The position numbers and the translations under genes are program-made. A stretch of 13,938 bases of DNA from Bacillota bacterium (GTDB lineage: Bacteria > Bacillota_I > Bacilli_A > Erysipelotrichales > Erysipelotrichaceae): the NCBI GenBank assembly GCA_023388535.1, contig JAEWFZ010000049.1, forward strand, positions 1-13,938, written 5' to 3'. Shown here in pieces: positions 7,181-13,938 of this stretch; positions within the stretch are counted from its first letter, which is position 1, and every line of letters begins with the position of its first letter. The notes beneath the pieces are model-generated. The model was not told where the DNA came from, made no database searches, and saw only the letters and a list, made by a program, of their open reading frames with translations.

Positions 7181-7945
7181 TTATTTTAAACCGTTAATTA
7201 TGCTAATTGCTTCTGCAACACTTTTTACTACATGTTTAGCGTTAGCTTTGGCTTCTGTAACACCTTGTTCCATCGCAAAACCATAGTAACGATTAATCAT
7301 ATTAATGTCGTTATAATTATCTCCGATAGTATAAATATTAGTTGTATTGAAATGTTTTGAAATCTTACTTATGGCGGCTTCTTTCGAAACTTCAGCACCA
7401 TTTATATCTAGAGTACCTCCGTTATAATGATAGCTCAACGATTCTTGATATCTTTCTTTGATTTTTTCAATACCTTTTAGGGTCTTTTCGACATCTTGAT
7501 GACGGTAAAAGAAGGAAGTAAAAATCTTATTATCGATAATATCTTCTAGACTTACTTTTATTTCATTAATAAATGGTCGTCGATGCTGTTCAGCAACTTT
7601 AGGATGAGCGTATCGATAGAAACGATTACCATCCGTCACTCCAAAACGAGCCTCTTCTTCTTGCAAAAAACCTATTAGATCAAGGCCTGTTTGATAATCA
7701 ATATCTTTCTTATCAATCGTATTTAAATGCTTATCTAAAATGAAACCGCCATTACATAAAATGAGAAAGTCAAAACAAATCTGCAAATTATTTAATTCGC
7801 CCAAAATCATACTCAGGCAACGACCGGTCACAATGCCAAATATCCCACCATTGTTTCTAAAAGTTTTGATTGCTTTACGGTCTTCTATCGATACCTTTTC
7901 ATCTAAATAAAGGGTTCCATCATAATCACAACCAAGAATTTTCAT
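7181..7945 (-). CDS. Cof-type HAD-superfamily phosphatase
   Basis: A 254-residue HAD hydrolase of the Cof (type IIB cap) group, which usually removes phosphate from sugar phosphates and similar small molecules in the cytoplasm. Motif I is DYDGT with Asp7 as nucleophile and Asp9 as acid/base; motif II is the Thr in IVTGR (Thr40); motif III is Lys188 in EVSKEAA; motif IV is GDNYND at 208-213. The cap domain lies at about residues 85-180. All catalytic residues are intact. The start overlaps the stop of the GGT-like gene as ATGA, so the two are translationally coupled. Context suggests a phosphorylated intermediate or dead-end product of the PTS substrate as target; the real substrate is unknown. 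Confidence 0.92.
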   Translation of the reverse strand: MKILGCDYDGTLYLDEKVSIEDRKAIKTFRNNGGIFGIVTGRCLSMILGELNNLQICFDFLILCNGGFILDKHLNTIDKKDIDYQTGLDLIGFLQEEEARFGVTDGNRFYRYAHPKVAEQHRRPFINEIKVSLEDIIDNKIFTSFFYRHQDVEKTLKGIEKIKERYQESLSYHYNGGTLDINGAEVSKEAAISKISKHFNTTNIYTIGDNYNDINMINRYYGFAMEQGVTEAKANAKHVVKSVAEAISIINGLK

Positions 7946-9489
7946 TTTTTATAAACCGCTTCCATACTGATGCTTTCTGTTCTTAGGTCGTAACCAACAA
8001 AAATCTCGTTATCGACAAGATAAAGAACTTGAGCTGAACCTGATAATTTTTCAACTACTTCGATATCATGTCCCATGGATTTCAAATGTTGAATTACTTC
8101 TTTAGGAACTTTATTTTCTATTTTTACGAGATCGTTTGAGTTTCGATTATAGGGGTTTGAATTATTCTCTATTTGGAAACGATAGTCGTTCACCGCAACA
8201 TGTGGAAGTTGGTTCCGATCTAAAATCCTGGTAATAATTTGTGTATTCCAAAGTGGTTGATAATCACCACCCGGAATTCCGCCAGCCATTACCAGTTCTT
8301 TGTTTTTAGTGACTAAATAACAGTGTATGGTACTGATTGGTTGTTTTCTTGGCTCAACTCGATTAATGTCGTTTTCATCCAAACTCATATTAGTCCCTAG
8401 ACGATTGTTATATAAGAAACCAAAATTGGAATCAAAAATCCCCGAACCAAATACATCGGAAATACTTGTAATAAAACTGCATACATTTCCTTCATGATCA
8501 ATAGCCACAAAAGATGTGGTATGACTAGATATGCTATTAAGTATCGAAGAACGTGCTCTAGATTTTATTTTTTCTTTATCGATTGATACTTGGTTTTTAC
8601 TCAATATATCTTCAATACTGGATTCGTTTTTAAACTTTATGCTTCTATTTTCAAAAGACACTTTGTTTGCTTCGACTAAAGTATGAATAAATTCCGTATC
8701 AGACATGTTTTTTAAATCAAAGTTTTCTAAGATTTTCATCAGATTTAGTTGAACGAATCCCTGTGAAGGCAGTGGAGTTTGTATTACCGAATAGCCTCTG
8801 TAATCAATCGTTATCGGATCTTTAATTTCTGCCTTAAAATTCAAGAAGTCTTTACTTGTAAATTTTGCTCCTAATGCGTTTAACTCCTCTAGGGAATATT
8901 GAGCAATAAGTTTATAGAAGTTGTCAAATGAGCTTTTGGAAAGAATTTCTAAAAAATTTGCTAATAACGGATTGGTGATCTCATCCTTATCATAAAATTC
9001 CCGAACTAAAGGATATTTTTCCAAAAATGCGGATCGACTTTTTAAAGAACGTTTCGTTCGATGGCTACAAGGGAATCCATATTTCGACAAATTAATACCA
9101 TCGTCAAAATATCTTGATATCGGCATTGAACCAAACTCGTCATAGGCCAACTGCAACAAGCTCATAAGTCCAGGAATACTAATTGATAAAATGCCATCAT
9201 GCAAGACTTTTTCATAGCCTAAGCTTTTATACAACTGAATATTGTAATTTTCACCTGTCCAGCCACTTCCAGTTATCGCGGTAATGTTTTTTGTTTTCTG
9301 ATCATAGTATAAAAGAAAACCGTCCCCACCAATACCACACATGTCTGGTAAAACAACTGAAGAGGTAATTGCCATGACAATACAAGCGTCCATTGCATTA
9401 CCTCTTTCTTCGAGTATTTTTTTACCCGACTCCGATATTAAGGGATGACTAGAAGAAACTATACCCACTTTGTTAGTTTTTGTTTGCAT
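7942..9489 (-). CDS. Gamma-glutamyltransferase-like Ntn hydrolase, cytoplasmic, YwrD-like
   Basis: A 515-residue member of the gamma-glutamyltransferase family, closer to the YwrD-type group than to secreted GGT. Features in order: SSSHPLISESGKKILEERGNAMDA at 12-35 (split across the family's ASxHPLAxxAG start), GIGGDGFLLYYD at 52-63, the autocleavage site HTTSFVAID with Thr324 as the expected new N-terminal nucleophile, FGSGI at 347-351 and AGGIPGGDYQPLWNTQ at 402-417. There is no signal peptide, so it should act inside the cell, unlike the classical enzyme. The family cleaves or transfers gamma-glutamyl groups; some relatives act as amidases. The start is three bases after the GntR stop, with no clear ribosome site, so it depends on coupling. 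Its place in a PTS operon suggests it handles an amino-acid part of the imported compound; that is inference. Confidence 0.85.
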   Translation of the reverse strand: MQTKTNKVGIVSSSHPLISESGKKILEERGNAMDACIVMAITSSVVLPDMCGIGGDGFLLYYDQKTKNITAITGSGWTGENYNIQLYKSLGYEKVLHDGILSISIPGLMSLLQLAYDEFGSMPISRYFDDGINLSKYGFPCSHRTKRSLKSRSAFLEKYPLVREFYDKDEITNPLLANFLEILSKSSFDNFYKLIAQYSLEELNALGAKFTSKDFLNFKAEIKDPITIDYRGYSVIQTPLPSQGFVQLNLMKILENFDLKNMSDTEFIHTLVEANKVSFENRSIKFKNESSIEDILSKNQVSIDKEKIKSRARSSILNSISSHTTSFVAIDHEGNVCSFITSISDVFGSGIFDSNFGFLYNNRLGTNMSLDENDINRVEPRKQPISTIHCYLVTKNKELVMAGGIPGGDYQPLWNTQIITRILDRNQLPHVAVNDYRFQIENNSNPYNRNSNDLVKIENKVPKEVIQHLKSMGHDIEVVEKLSGSAQVLYLVDNEIFVGYDLRTESISMEAVYKK

Positions 9490-9492
9490 AAT

Positions 9493-10194
9493 TTAATAAT
9501 TAAACTCTAAGCTTCCATATTGTGAGAATAAGAGCGTTTCAACGTACTTGATTATACTCCCGTTGGAAAGTTTTGAAGTCGCTTCCTGCTTTAACACCGG
9601 TACTTGTAAATCTTCTTTACTAAAATAAGAACTGTACTGGCTTGGCATTAGCGATGCTGAAAGTTTTAAGTTTGTAAATACAGAAGTCATTTCAACTTTT
9701 TTAATTAATTCAATTACCGATAGATTAGTCAATTCGTCTAAACTAACTAAATCTTGGTTGATAACTGTGGTCTCAACACCGATGTTTTGGTTATCTTTTG
9801 AGATAATTTCGACCACTTGAATGTAATTTCTGTTTTCAGAACTTTCAAATATCTCAGAAAAATGATTACTATTATTCGCAGCTTCTATCGACAATTTGAT
9901 AACGGTTCGTTTAGCATCCGCAAATAATCTTGTATTGTTCTTGGTAATCTCCATAATACCAGAGAAATCGGTTTTCGGTTTTAGCGACCGGACAACTGAA
10001 CCTCGACCTGGAGTACGAAAAAGATAGCCTTCCGTCGTTAAATTAAGTAAAGCCTTATTAACCGTGGAGCGACTTGTATTAAACTTCTTGGTAAGTTCCT
10101 TCTCTGTTGGGATTAAATCACCAATTTCATATTCATTGCTTCTAATTTTAGAAATTATGTATTCTTCGATTTGTATATAAATAGGTTTCTTCAT
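9493..10194 (-). CDS. GntR/HutC-family regulator with UTRA ligand domain
   Basis: A 233-residue transcription factor. Residues 1-70 form the GntR winged helix: PIYIQIEEYI, then IGDLIPTEKELTKKFNTSR with the recognition helix around SRSTVNKAL (41-49), and the wing FRTPGRGSVV. Residues 75-233 form a UTRA domain, which in this subfamily binds a small effector such as a phosphosugar, and it ends in the typical VETLLFSQYGSLEF. It lies inside the operon, two bases after the SIS gene, and its ribosome site is weak, so a low protein level is likely. The operator-like sites around the PTS promoter match the HutC consensus GT-N-TA-N-AC, so it most likely represses this operon and its own gene until the imported phosphorylated substrate binds. 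Confidence 0.93.
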   Translation of the reverse strand: MKKPIYIQIEEYIISKIRSNEYEIGDLIPTEKELTKKFNTSRSTVNKALLNLTTEGYLFRTPGRGSVVRSLKPKTDFSGIMEITKNNTRLFADAKRTVIKLSIEAANNSNHFSEIFESSENRNYIQVVEIISKDNQNIGVETTVINQDLVSLDELTNLSVIELIKKVEMTSVFTNLKLSASLMPSQYSSYFSKEDLQVPVLKQEATSKLSNGSIIKYVETLLFSQYGSLEFNY

Positions 10195-10196
10195 TT

Positions 10197-11264
10197 TTAA
10201 ACTTTCTTACTTTTCATACTTCTATGAAAGTTTGAATCTCCAGAAATTGTCGGATCGATACCTCGAGCTAAAGCCATGTAGTGACATAGCCCAAAAAACA
10301 CAACTATGTATTCAAGAACTTTAGAGTATGAATCAGAAAAATCATAAACAAGGTTACGTGAATCCTGATAATCACTAGACCCTATCATAAATTGGTGTTT
10401 GGTTTTTCCATCTAGGTACGATTTCATCAAGATTAGCCGTTCATGAACCTCAGGGTTATGATCAATATAAATTAAACGTGATTTGCTGGTCATGGCATTG
10501 TAAATTCCGTGCATAAATTCTTCTAAATCATAACCACCAACAGGAATTCTTACCGTTTCTACAAGTTTTAAAGTGGCCTCCATAATCTCACCAATGTATG
10601 GATATGAACCTACAATTCGTAATTCATCAGCCTTATCTAAGCTCTCTTTGTTATTTTCATAAAACTCTTTGCTTAGATCTGCAATTGTTTGTATTTTATT
10701 CACTGATGTTAGTAAAGCTTCAATATACTCGGATTCGTCAAAGGAAGCATTTTTTTGTTTTTTAATAGCTAGTGTTAAAAGTACCAGAATAGTAATACTG
10801 GCCAAGTAGCCTTTTGTTTTTGCTACAGCTTTTTCTTCACCAATATCAAAAAACAACTCAGCATCGCCAGCGCCACCAACTAAGCTATCAGATTCACCAA
10901 CCAGAGCTAAGGTTTCTAAACCTAGCTCTTTAGCATGCAATAATGCTTGATAGGTTGAGTAGCTCGCTCCACTGTGACTTAATCCAACGACTAAAGCTCT
11001 CTTGTCAATATGTTTTGAAAATTCCATGAATTCAGTTGGGAATTGTGCTGTAAATGGAATCTCTAAACTATCATTAACAAATTTCTTAATGCTTAATCCA
11101 GCATGACAAGAAGTGCCCGATCCTAATACGATAATCTCAGAAATGTTCTCATAATTCTTTTCATTTAAGAGAGAACTTAATATAAGCTCTCTCTTTTGAA
11201 TTAAGTCGTTTAAAATCGGTTGACTTTCATATAGGTAATCTAATAAAGTTTTAGAGGATACCAA
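10197..11264 (-). CDS. Two-domain SIS enzyme, deglycase/GlmS-isomerase type
   Basis: A 355-residue cytoplasmic protein with two SIS (sugar isomerase) domains, no glutaminase domain, of the type found as fructoselysine-6-phosphate or glucoselysine-6-phosphate deglycase and as related amino-sugar isomerases. The first domain (about 42-165) has LGSGTSCHAG at 47-56, the phosphate-binding SHSGAS at 96-101 and AKTKGYLAS at 148-156. The second (about 213-335) has GYDLEEFMHG at 244-253, which carries the Glu and His that are catalytic in GlmS-type enzymes. I accept a TTG start at 11264: AGGGG stands six bases upstream, and no ATG exists near the start. The gene overlaps the end of the IID gene by 14 bases. 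The substrate cannot be decided; a phosphorylated Amadori compound is the leading idea from context. Confidence 0.87.
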   Translation of the reverse strand: MVSSKTLLDYLYESQPILNDLIQKRELILSSLLNEKNYENISEIIVLGSGTSCHAGLSIKKFVNDSLEIPFTAQFPTEFMEFSKHIDKRALVVGLSHSGASYSTYQALLHAKELGLETLALVGESDSLVGGAGDAELFFDIGEEKAVAKTKGYLASITILVLLTLAIKKQKNASFDESEYIEALLTSVNKIQTIADLSKEFYENNKESLDKADELRIVGSYPYIGEIMEATLKLVETVRIPVGGYDLEEFMHGIYNAMTSKSRLIYIDHNPEVHERLILMKSYLDGKTKHQFMIGSSDYQDSRNLVYDFSDSYSKVLEYIVVFFGLCHYMALARGIDPTISGDSNFHRSMKSKKV

Positions 11265-12054
11265 GGAAAACCCCTACAATTCCCGCTAGCAACAAAACGA
11301 TCATTAATGTTGTTGATTTGAAGCCTTTCTTGAGCAAATAATACATCAAGAAAGTTAAACCTAATGGAAGAATCTTCGGCATAATACCATCAAATATCTC
11401 TTGAACATTCAATGTCGCGTCGCCTAGATTCAACACTAAAGGAATGGCTAAACGTACCATTGATGCAATCATTGCGCCAACGACCATCGCCCCCATGACT
11501 TTCGCAGCTGAAGTTAGTTTTTCTATAATTCCGCTGGAGAAAGCGGTTTGTAAGAAGTTCATCCCACTGTTATAACCAATCATTAAACCATGATAACGAA
11601 GTAGATAATGAGGTACATTATAAATAAGAATAAATAATATTGCACCTAGGATATTACCTTCAACAGCTAATGAAGCCCCAATACCTGCACCAATAATTCT
11701 AAAGGTTCCCCAAAAGAACGAATCGCCAATACCAGCTAATGGACCCATTAAAGCCGCTTTGATGGAGTTGATTGAATCGGTATCGAAGTCATCGCTTTGT
11801 GCATTTAATTCTTCCATAGCGATGGTTGAACCGTAAATGAAGGAAACAGTTTGAGGAGAAGTATTAAAGAATCCTAAATGTCTTTGAAGTGCTTCAGACA
11901 TATCCTCTTGATTTGGATATAGTTTTTCTAATACTGGAATCATACCATAGGCGTAACCAATGGCTTGCATACGTTCATAGTTAAAGCAACCTTGTAAGGC
12001 TAAAGACCGCCAAAAGACTCTCATTAAATCTTTTTTAGTAATTTGTTCAGACAT
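11251..12054 (-). CDS. PTS mannose-family IID component
   Basis: A 267-residue membrane subunit that forms the transport channel together with IIC. The start (TKKDLMRVFWRSLALQGCFN), the NYERMQAIGYAYGMIPVL segment and LMGPLAGIGDSFFWGTFR near residues 108-125 are typical of the mannose/fructose/sorbose family IID. The hydrophobic C-terminal part holds several membrane segments. AAAGGAGG lies five bases upstream of the ATG. It follows IIC by 11 bases and overlaps the SIS gene. The sugar specificity cannot be read from sequence; the family carries mannose, glucose, fructose, amino sugars and glycated amino acids. Confidence 0.95.
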   Translation of the reverse strand: MSEQITKKDLMRVFWRSLALQGCFNYERMQAIGYAYGMIPVLEKLYPNQEDMSEALQRHLGFFNTSPQTVSFIYGSTIAMEELNAQSDDFDTDSINSIKAALMGPLAGIGDSFFWGTFRIIGAGIGASLAVEGNILGAILFILIYNVPHYLLRYHGLMIGYNSGMNFLQTAFSSGIIEKLTSAAKVMGAMVVGAMIASMVRLAIPLVLNLGDATLNVQEIFDGIMPKILPLGLTFLMYYLLKKGFKSTTLMIVLLLAGIVGVFLGIL

Positions 12055-12065
12055 AGTAGCCTCCT

Positions 12066-12800
12066 TTAATTATCCTGGCGTGATAAGCCTAGATAATGAA
12101 TATAGGCCGCTACCGCACCAAATACTGAAACTGCAATCATATTTAAGTTTAGGAAAGCCGCTAAAGCAAAACCTAAGAATAAATACGGTGCACTGAATTT
12201 GTCATAAATAAAACGCATAAGAATGGCCATCCCCAATGCAGGAAGGAGTCCACTTGCTGCTTTTAATCCAGCTAATACTCTTGGATCAATCCATTGAACG
12301 ATATTCTCAACAAACTCTGATCCAACAGCAACTCCTAAAAACACAGCCACAAATTTGAAAAGGAAGAAGATCGCGGCTCCCGTCCAAAGCACTCTTTCAA
12401 TTCCCTTATAGTCCCCTTTTAATGCTAAAGCATCTGCTCGGTGATTAAATGTCGCGTTAATAACACGCGCTAAGATTCCTAGTGATTGCGCTAATATTGC
12501 AATCGGCAAGGCTAAAGCTCTTGCTGTATCAGTATCTAAACCTGAAGTAATAGCGAAAGCGGTTCCTAGAATTCCGCCAACCACGGTATCCGGTGGCGTT
12601 GCACCACCAATATTAACAATACCCATCCAAACTAGTTCCAAGCTACCGCCCATAATAATACCTGTTCCAATATCACCTAGAATCAAACCAACAATTGGTC
12701 CAGTGACTAAAGGTCTATCGAGCATGTTTTGTCCACCTACTCGGCTATCCCACTCAGCAAATCCTGCTAAGATAGCCAATAAAAATGCTTGAAAATACAT
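12066..12800 (-). CDS. PTS mannose-family IIC component
   Basis: A 244-residue, strongly hydrophobic membrane permease of the mannose/sorbose PTS family. It has the LAGFAEWDSRVGGQNMLDRP start (split around residues 10-30), the G-x-x-x-GDxxTG-like segment LGDIGTGIIMGGSLELVWMG at 41-60, and ATPPDTVVGGILGTAFAI at 67-84. At least six membrane segments are visible. AAAGGAGA precedes the ATG. It lies 11 bases after the IIB stop. With IID it should form the substrate channel. Confidence 0.95.
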   Translation of the reverse strand: MYFQAFLLAILAGFAEWDSRVGGQNMLDRPLVTGPIVGLILGDIGTGIIMGGSLELVWMGIVNIGGATPPDTVVGGILGTAFAITSGLDTDTARALALPIAILAQSLGILARVINATFNHRADALALKGDYKGIERVLWTGAAIFFLFKFVAVFLGVAVGSEFVENIVQWIDPRVLAGLKAASGLLPALGMAILMRFIYDKFSAPYLFLGFALAAFLNLNMIAVSVFGAVAAYIHYLGLSRQDN

Positions 12801-12811
12801 ATTTCTCTCCT

Positions 12812-13300
12812 TTATTTTCGATTAAAAATCGATTCAACTTCTTTCATGTTGAATACTTTTTCTGATGGAATAACCTGAACTAATACTTCTTTTCCAAGGC
12901 TTTCCATTTCTTTTGCATTATCCACATCTTGTTGATCCATGAAGACTTGACGATCTATTAATTTCTTATCTCCAGATTTTCGTAAACCACCGATAACAAT
13001 ATTCTTTATTTTATCTGAACCATGACTTAAGCTCAATGCATCGTTAGTGTTATCAACCACGATAAAAATACTTTTCTTTGCTTCCGCATCAGAATTAACA
13101 TACTCAATGGTTTCATCTATTGTTAAGAACTGTAAGTCTACTCCAGGCGGCTTAGCTAAACTCAGTAACATCTTTTGCATTGCATCGTTCGCTACTTTAT
13201 CATTCGCTACTATTATCATATTTGCATTAAGATATGAAGTCCAAACCATCGCAACCTGGCCATGAATCAAACGGTCATCAACTCTAAGTAATTTAATCAT
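12812..13300 (-). CDS. PTS mannose-family IIB component
   Basis: A 162-residue cytoplasmic phosphocarrier. The motif LLRVDDRLIHGQVAMVW contains His13, the residue that takes phosphate from IIA and passes it to the incoming sugar. I place the start at the ATG at 13300 because AGGAGG lies six bases upstream; the GTG at 13330 would put that ribosome site inside the gene and add ten non-family residues (MTLKKERRKQ). The C-terminal part (VLVQVIPSEKVFNMKEVESIFNRK, last 24 residues seen) is typical. It is the first gene of the operon, with a leader of about 70 bases. A IIA partner is missing from the operon. Confidence 0.95.
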   Translation of the reverse strand: MIKLLRVDDRLIHGQVAMVWTSYLNANMIIVANDKVANDAMQKMLLSLAKPPGVDLQFLTIDETIEYVNSDAEAKKSIFIVVDNTNDALSLSHGSDKIKNIVIGGLRKSGDKKLIDRQVFMDQQDVDNAKEMESLGKEVLVQVIPSEKVFNMKEVESIFNRK

Positions 13301-13359
13301 CTGTTTCCTCCTTTCTTTCTTGAGTGTCACTAATTAGAAATAATCAGTAAGTTAGAGTT

Positions 13360-13454
13360 GTATATACTTTATATTTCTACTATATCATTTGCGTTTTTAA
13401 ATGTCTATACATATTTTTATTTCTGTATCTACCTTTTTTAAAATCTGTCTATCT
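13360..13454. promoter_or_regulatory. Array of GntR/HutC-type operator-like sites
   Basis: Two perfect matches to the HutC-subfamily consensus GT-N-TA-N-AC occur: GTATATAC at 13360-13367 and GTCTATAC at 13403-13410. Two weaker copies follow, GTATCTAC at 13425-13432 and GTCTATCT at 13447-13454. Starts of the last three are exactly 22 bases apart, and the first is 43 bases away, about two helical turns per step. One perfect site overlaps the -35 box and the other sits just downstream of the expected transcription start, as suits a repressor. The GntR-UTRA protein of the same operon is the obvious candidate. Confidence 0.65.
13379..13407 (-). promoter_or_regulatory. Promoter of the PTS operon
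   Basis: On the minus strand TAGACA (13407-13402), a 17-base spacer and TATAGT (13384-13379) match the sigma-A boxes at five of six positions each, and the -10 box is extended by TGA. Transcription should start near 13372, about 70 bases ahead of the IIB start codon. Confidence 0.8.
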
Positions 13455-13525
13455 CCTAGCAAAACTTGTGACTTTTATATATTTTTGAAATGACTAGCCA
13501 ACCCAAAACTTTAATTGATCATTAC

Positions 13526-13555
13526 AAAAAAAAGCTACCGTTAATGGGAGCTTTA
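13526..13555 (-). terminator. Rho-independent terminator behind the broken gene
   Basis: On the minus strand AAAGCT pairs with AGCTTT, with a partly paired CCC/CGG interior and an ATTAA loop, followed by a run of eight T residues. It begins about 26 bases after the TGA at 13581 and separates the remnant upstream from the PTS promoter. Confidence 0.8.
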
Positions 13556-13580
13556 ATTTACTTCAATTCAATGATTCAAG

Positions 13581-13853
13581 TCATTTCAACCGGTAAGGTC
13601 TTAATATCTTTTCTACTTCAGTATGCAATTTAGTGGTTAAGGCTTCAAAATCTTCGGCATTAAAATATCTTTCCACATAGGTGCTAGCTAGAATATTATT
13701 TTACTTAAGGTCTAGATACAATCCGATCGCTAATAAAATACCACCAATAATATAATAATAATAGTAATGAGATGTTTTAAAGAACCAACTAAAAAACACT
13801 TGAAAACTACTATGGTAGCGTCAATAATTTTGTGTAAACTGATCTTTGTTCAT
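13581..13853 (-). pseudogene. Broken small gene with a membrane segment
   Basis: One frame reads from an ATG at 13853 (MNKDQFTQNY) to a TGA at 13581 with two internal stops, TGA at 13821 and TAA at 13701, about 90 codons in all. Between the stops lies a membrane-like stretch (HYYYYYIIGGILLAIGLYLD), and after the second stop a charged, helix-like stretch (STYVERYFNAEDFEALTTK and onward). The frame keeps protein-like composition across both stops and is followed by a good terminator, which argues for a former gene rather than random open sequence. No ribosome site is visible at the ATG. Reading TGA as Trp would remove only the first stop, and other genes here use TGA as a stop. I do not recognise a family; several separate small peptides cannot be excluded. 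Confidence 0.45.
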
Positions 13854-13868
13854 TAGATAAGTGTGGTG

Positions 13869-13938
13869 TTAGTTCTTTGGATAATGAAGATCAAACAGTT
13901 CGTTGATCTCTGCTTGAACAAGATTGAACCCCTTGTGG
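13869..13938 (-). CDS. C-terminal end of an unidentified gene, cut by the window edge
   Basis: Twenty-two codons run open from the window edge to a TAA at 13869, reading HKGFNLVQAEINELFD and ending LHYPKN. The amphipathic, charged composition looks like real protein. It ends 15 bases before the ATG of the broken gene and is in the same frame, so the two may once have formed an operon. Too little is visible for a family assignment. Confidence 0.4.
   Translation of the reverse strand, partial: HKGFNLVQAEINELFDLHYPKN

Noticed and set aside
13301..13330. GTG start for the IIB gene at 13330
   Set aside because: The AGGAGG ribosome site for the ATG at 13300 lies inside it, and the added residues are not found in the IIB family.
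13821..13823. TGA read as Trp (Mycoplasma-type code)
   Set aside because: Other genes here end in TGA and use TGG for Trp. The same frame also has a TAA that reassignment would not remove.
1..13938. CRISPR array, tRNA or rRNA genes
   Set aside because: No regularly spaced repeat-spacer pattern and no cloverleaf or rRNA-like sequence was seen. The 22-base spacing at 13403-13454 is too short and degenerate for CRISPR.

Overview
The window comes from an AT-rich, low-GC Gram-positive-type bacterium (Firmicutes, or the Erysipelotrichia/Mollicutes-related branch). I infer this from the gene content, the strong AGGAGG-type ribosome binding sites, the S12 with the extra stretch typical of Gram-positives, and a mannose-family PTS. 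The code is standard: Trp is TGG in the long genes and TGA is used as a stop, for example in the gamma-glutamyltransferase-like gene. Every gene I can support lies on the minus strand, so transcription runs from high to low coordinates.

From right to left: (1) 13938-13526 holds the end of an unidentified gene at the window edge, a broken small gene with two in-frame stops, and a terminator. (2) 13454-7181 is a seven-gene catabolic operon. A strong promoter overlaid with GntR/HutC-type operator sites drives PTS IIB, IIC and IID, a two-domain SIS enzyme of the glycated-amino-acid deglycase/GlmS type, a GntR-UTRA regulator, a cytoplasmic gamma-glutamyltransferase-like Ntn hydrolase and a Cof-type HAD phosphatase. 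No IIA subunit is present. (3) 7133-6243 encodes a two-helix membrane protein that looks like an M28 peptidase with its metal ligands replaced. (4) 6081-1630 is the str operon (rpsL, rpsG, fusA, tuf) with its own promoter, a possible extra tuf promoter and a clear terminator. (5) 1593-130 is a two-gene unit: a bacterial eRF1/Pelota-like (baeRF-type) protein and a small GNAT protein, ending in a terminator that overlaps the GNAT stop codon. (6) 1-120 holds another hairpin and three copies of a short direct repeat.

The most interesting system is region 2. The PTS would import and phosphorylate a substrate. The SIS enzyme would cleave or isomerise the phosphorylated product, probably an Amadori-type or amino-sugar compound. 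The GGT-like enzyme would act on a gamma-glutamyl or amide part, and the HAD enzyme on a phosphate ester. The GntR protein would control the operon through the sites around the promoter. This resembles the known fructoselysine, glucoselysine and fructose-asparagine operons in logic, but the GGT-like member is unusual and the substrate cannot be read from sequence. A second point of interest is the eRF1-like protein placed directly after tuf, with GGN where eRF1 has GGQ.
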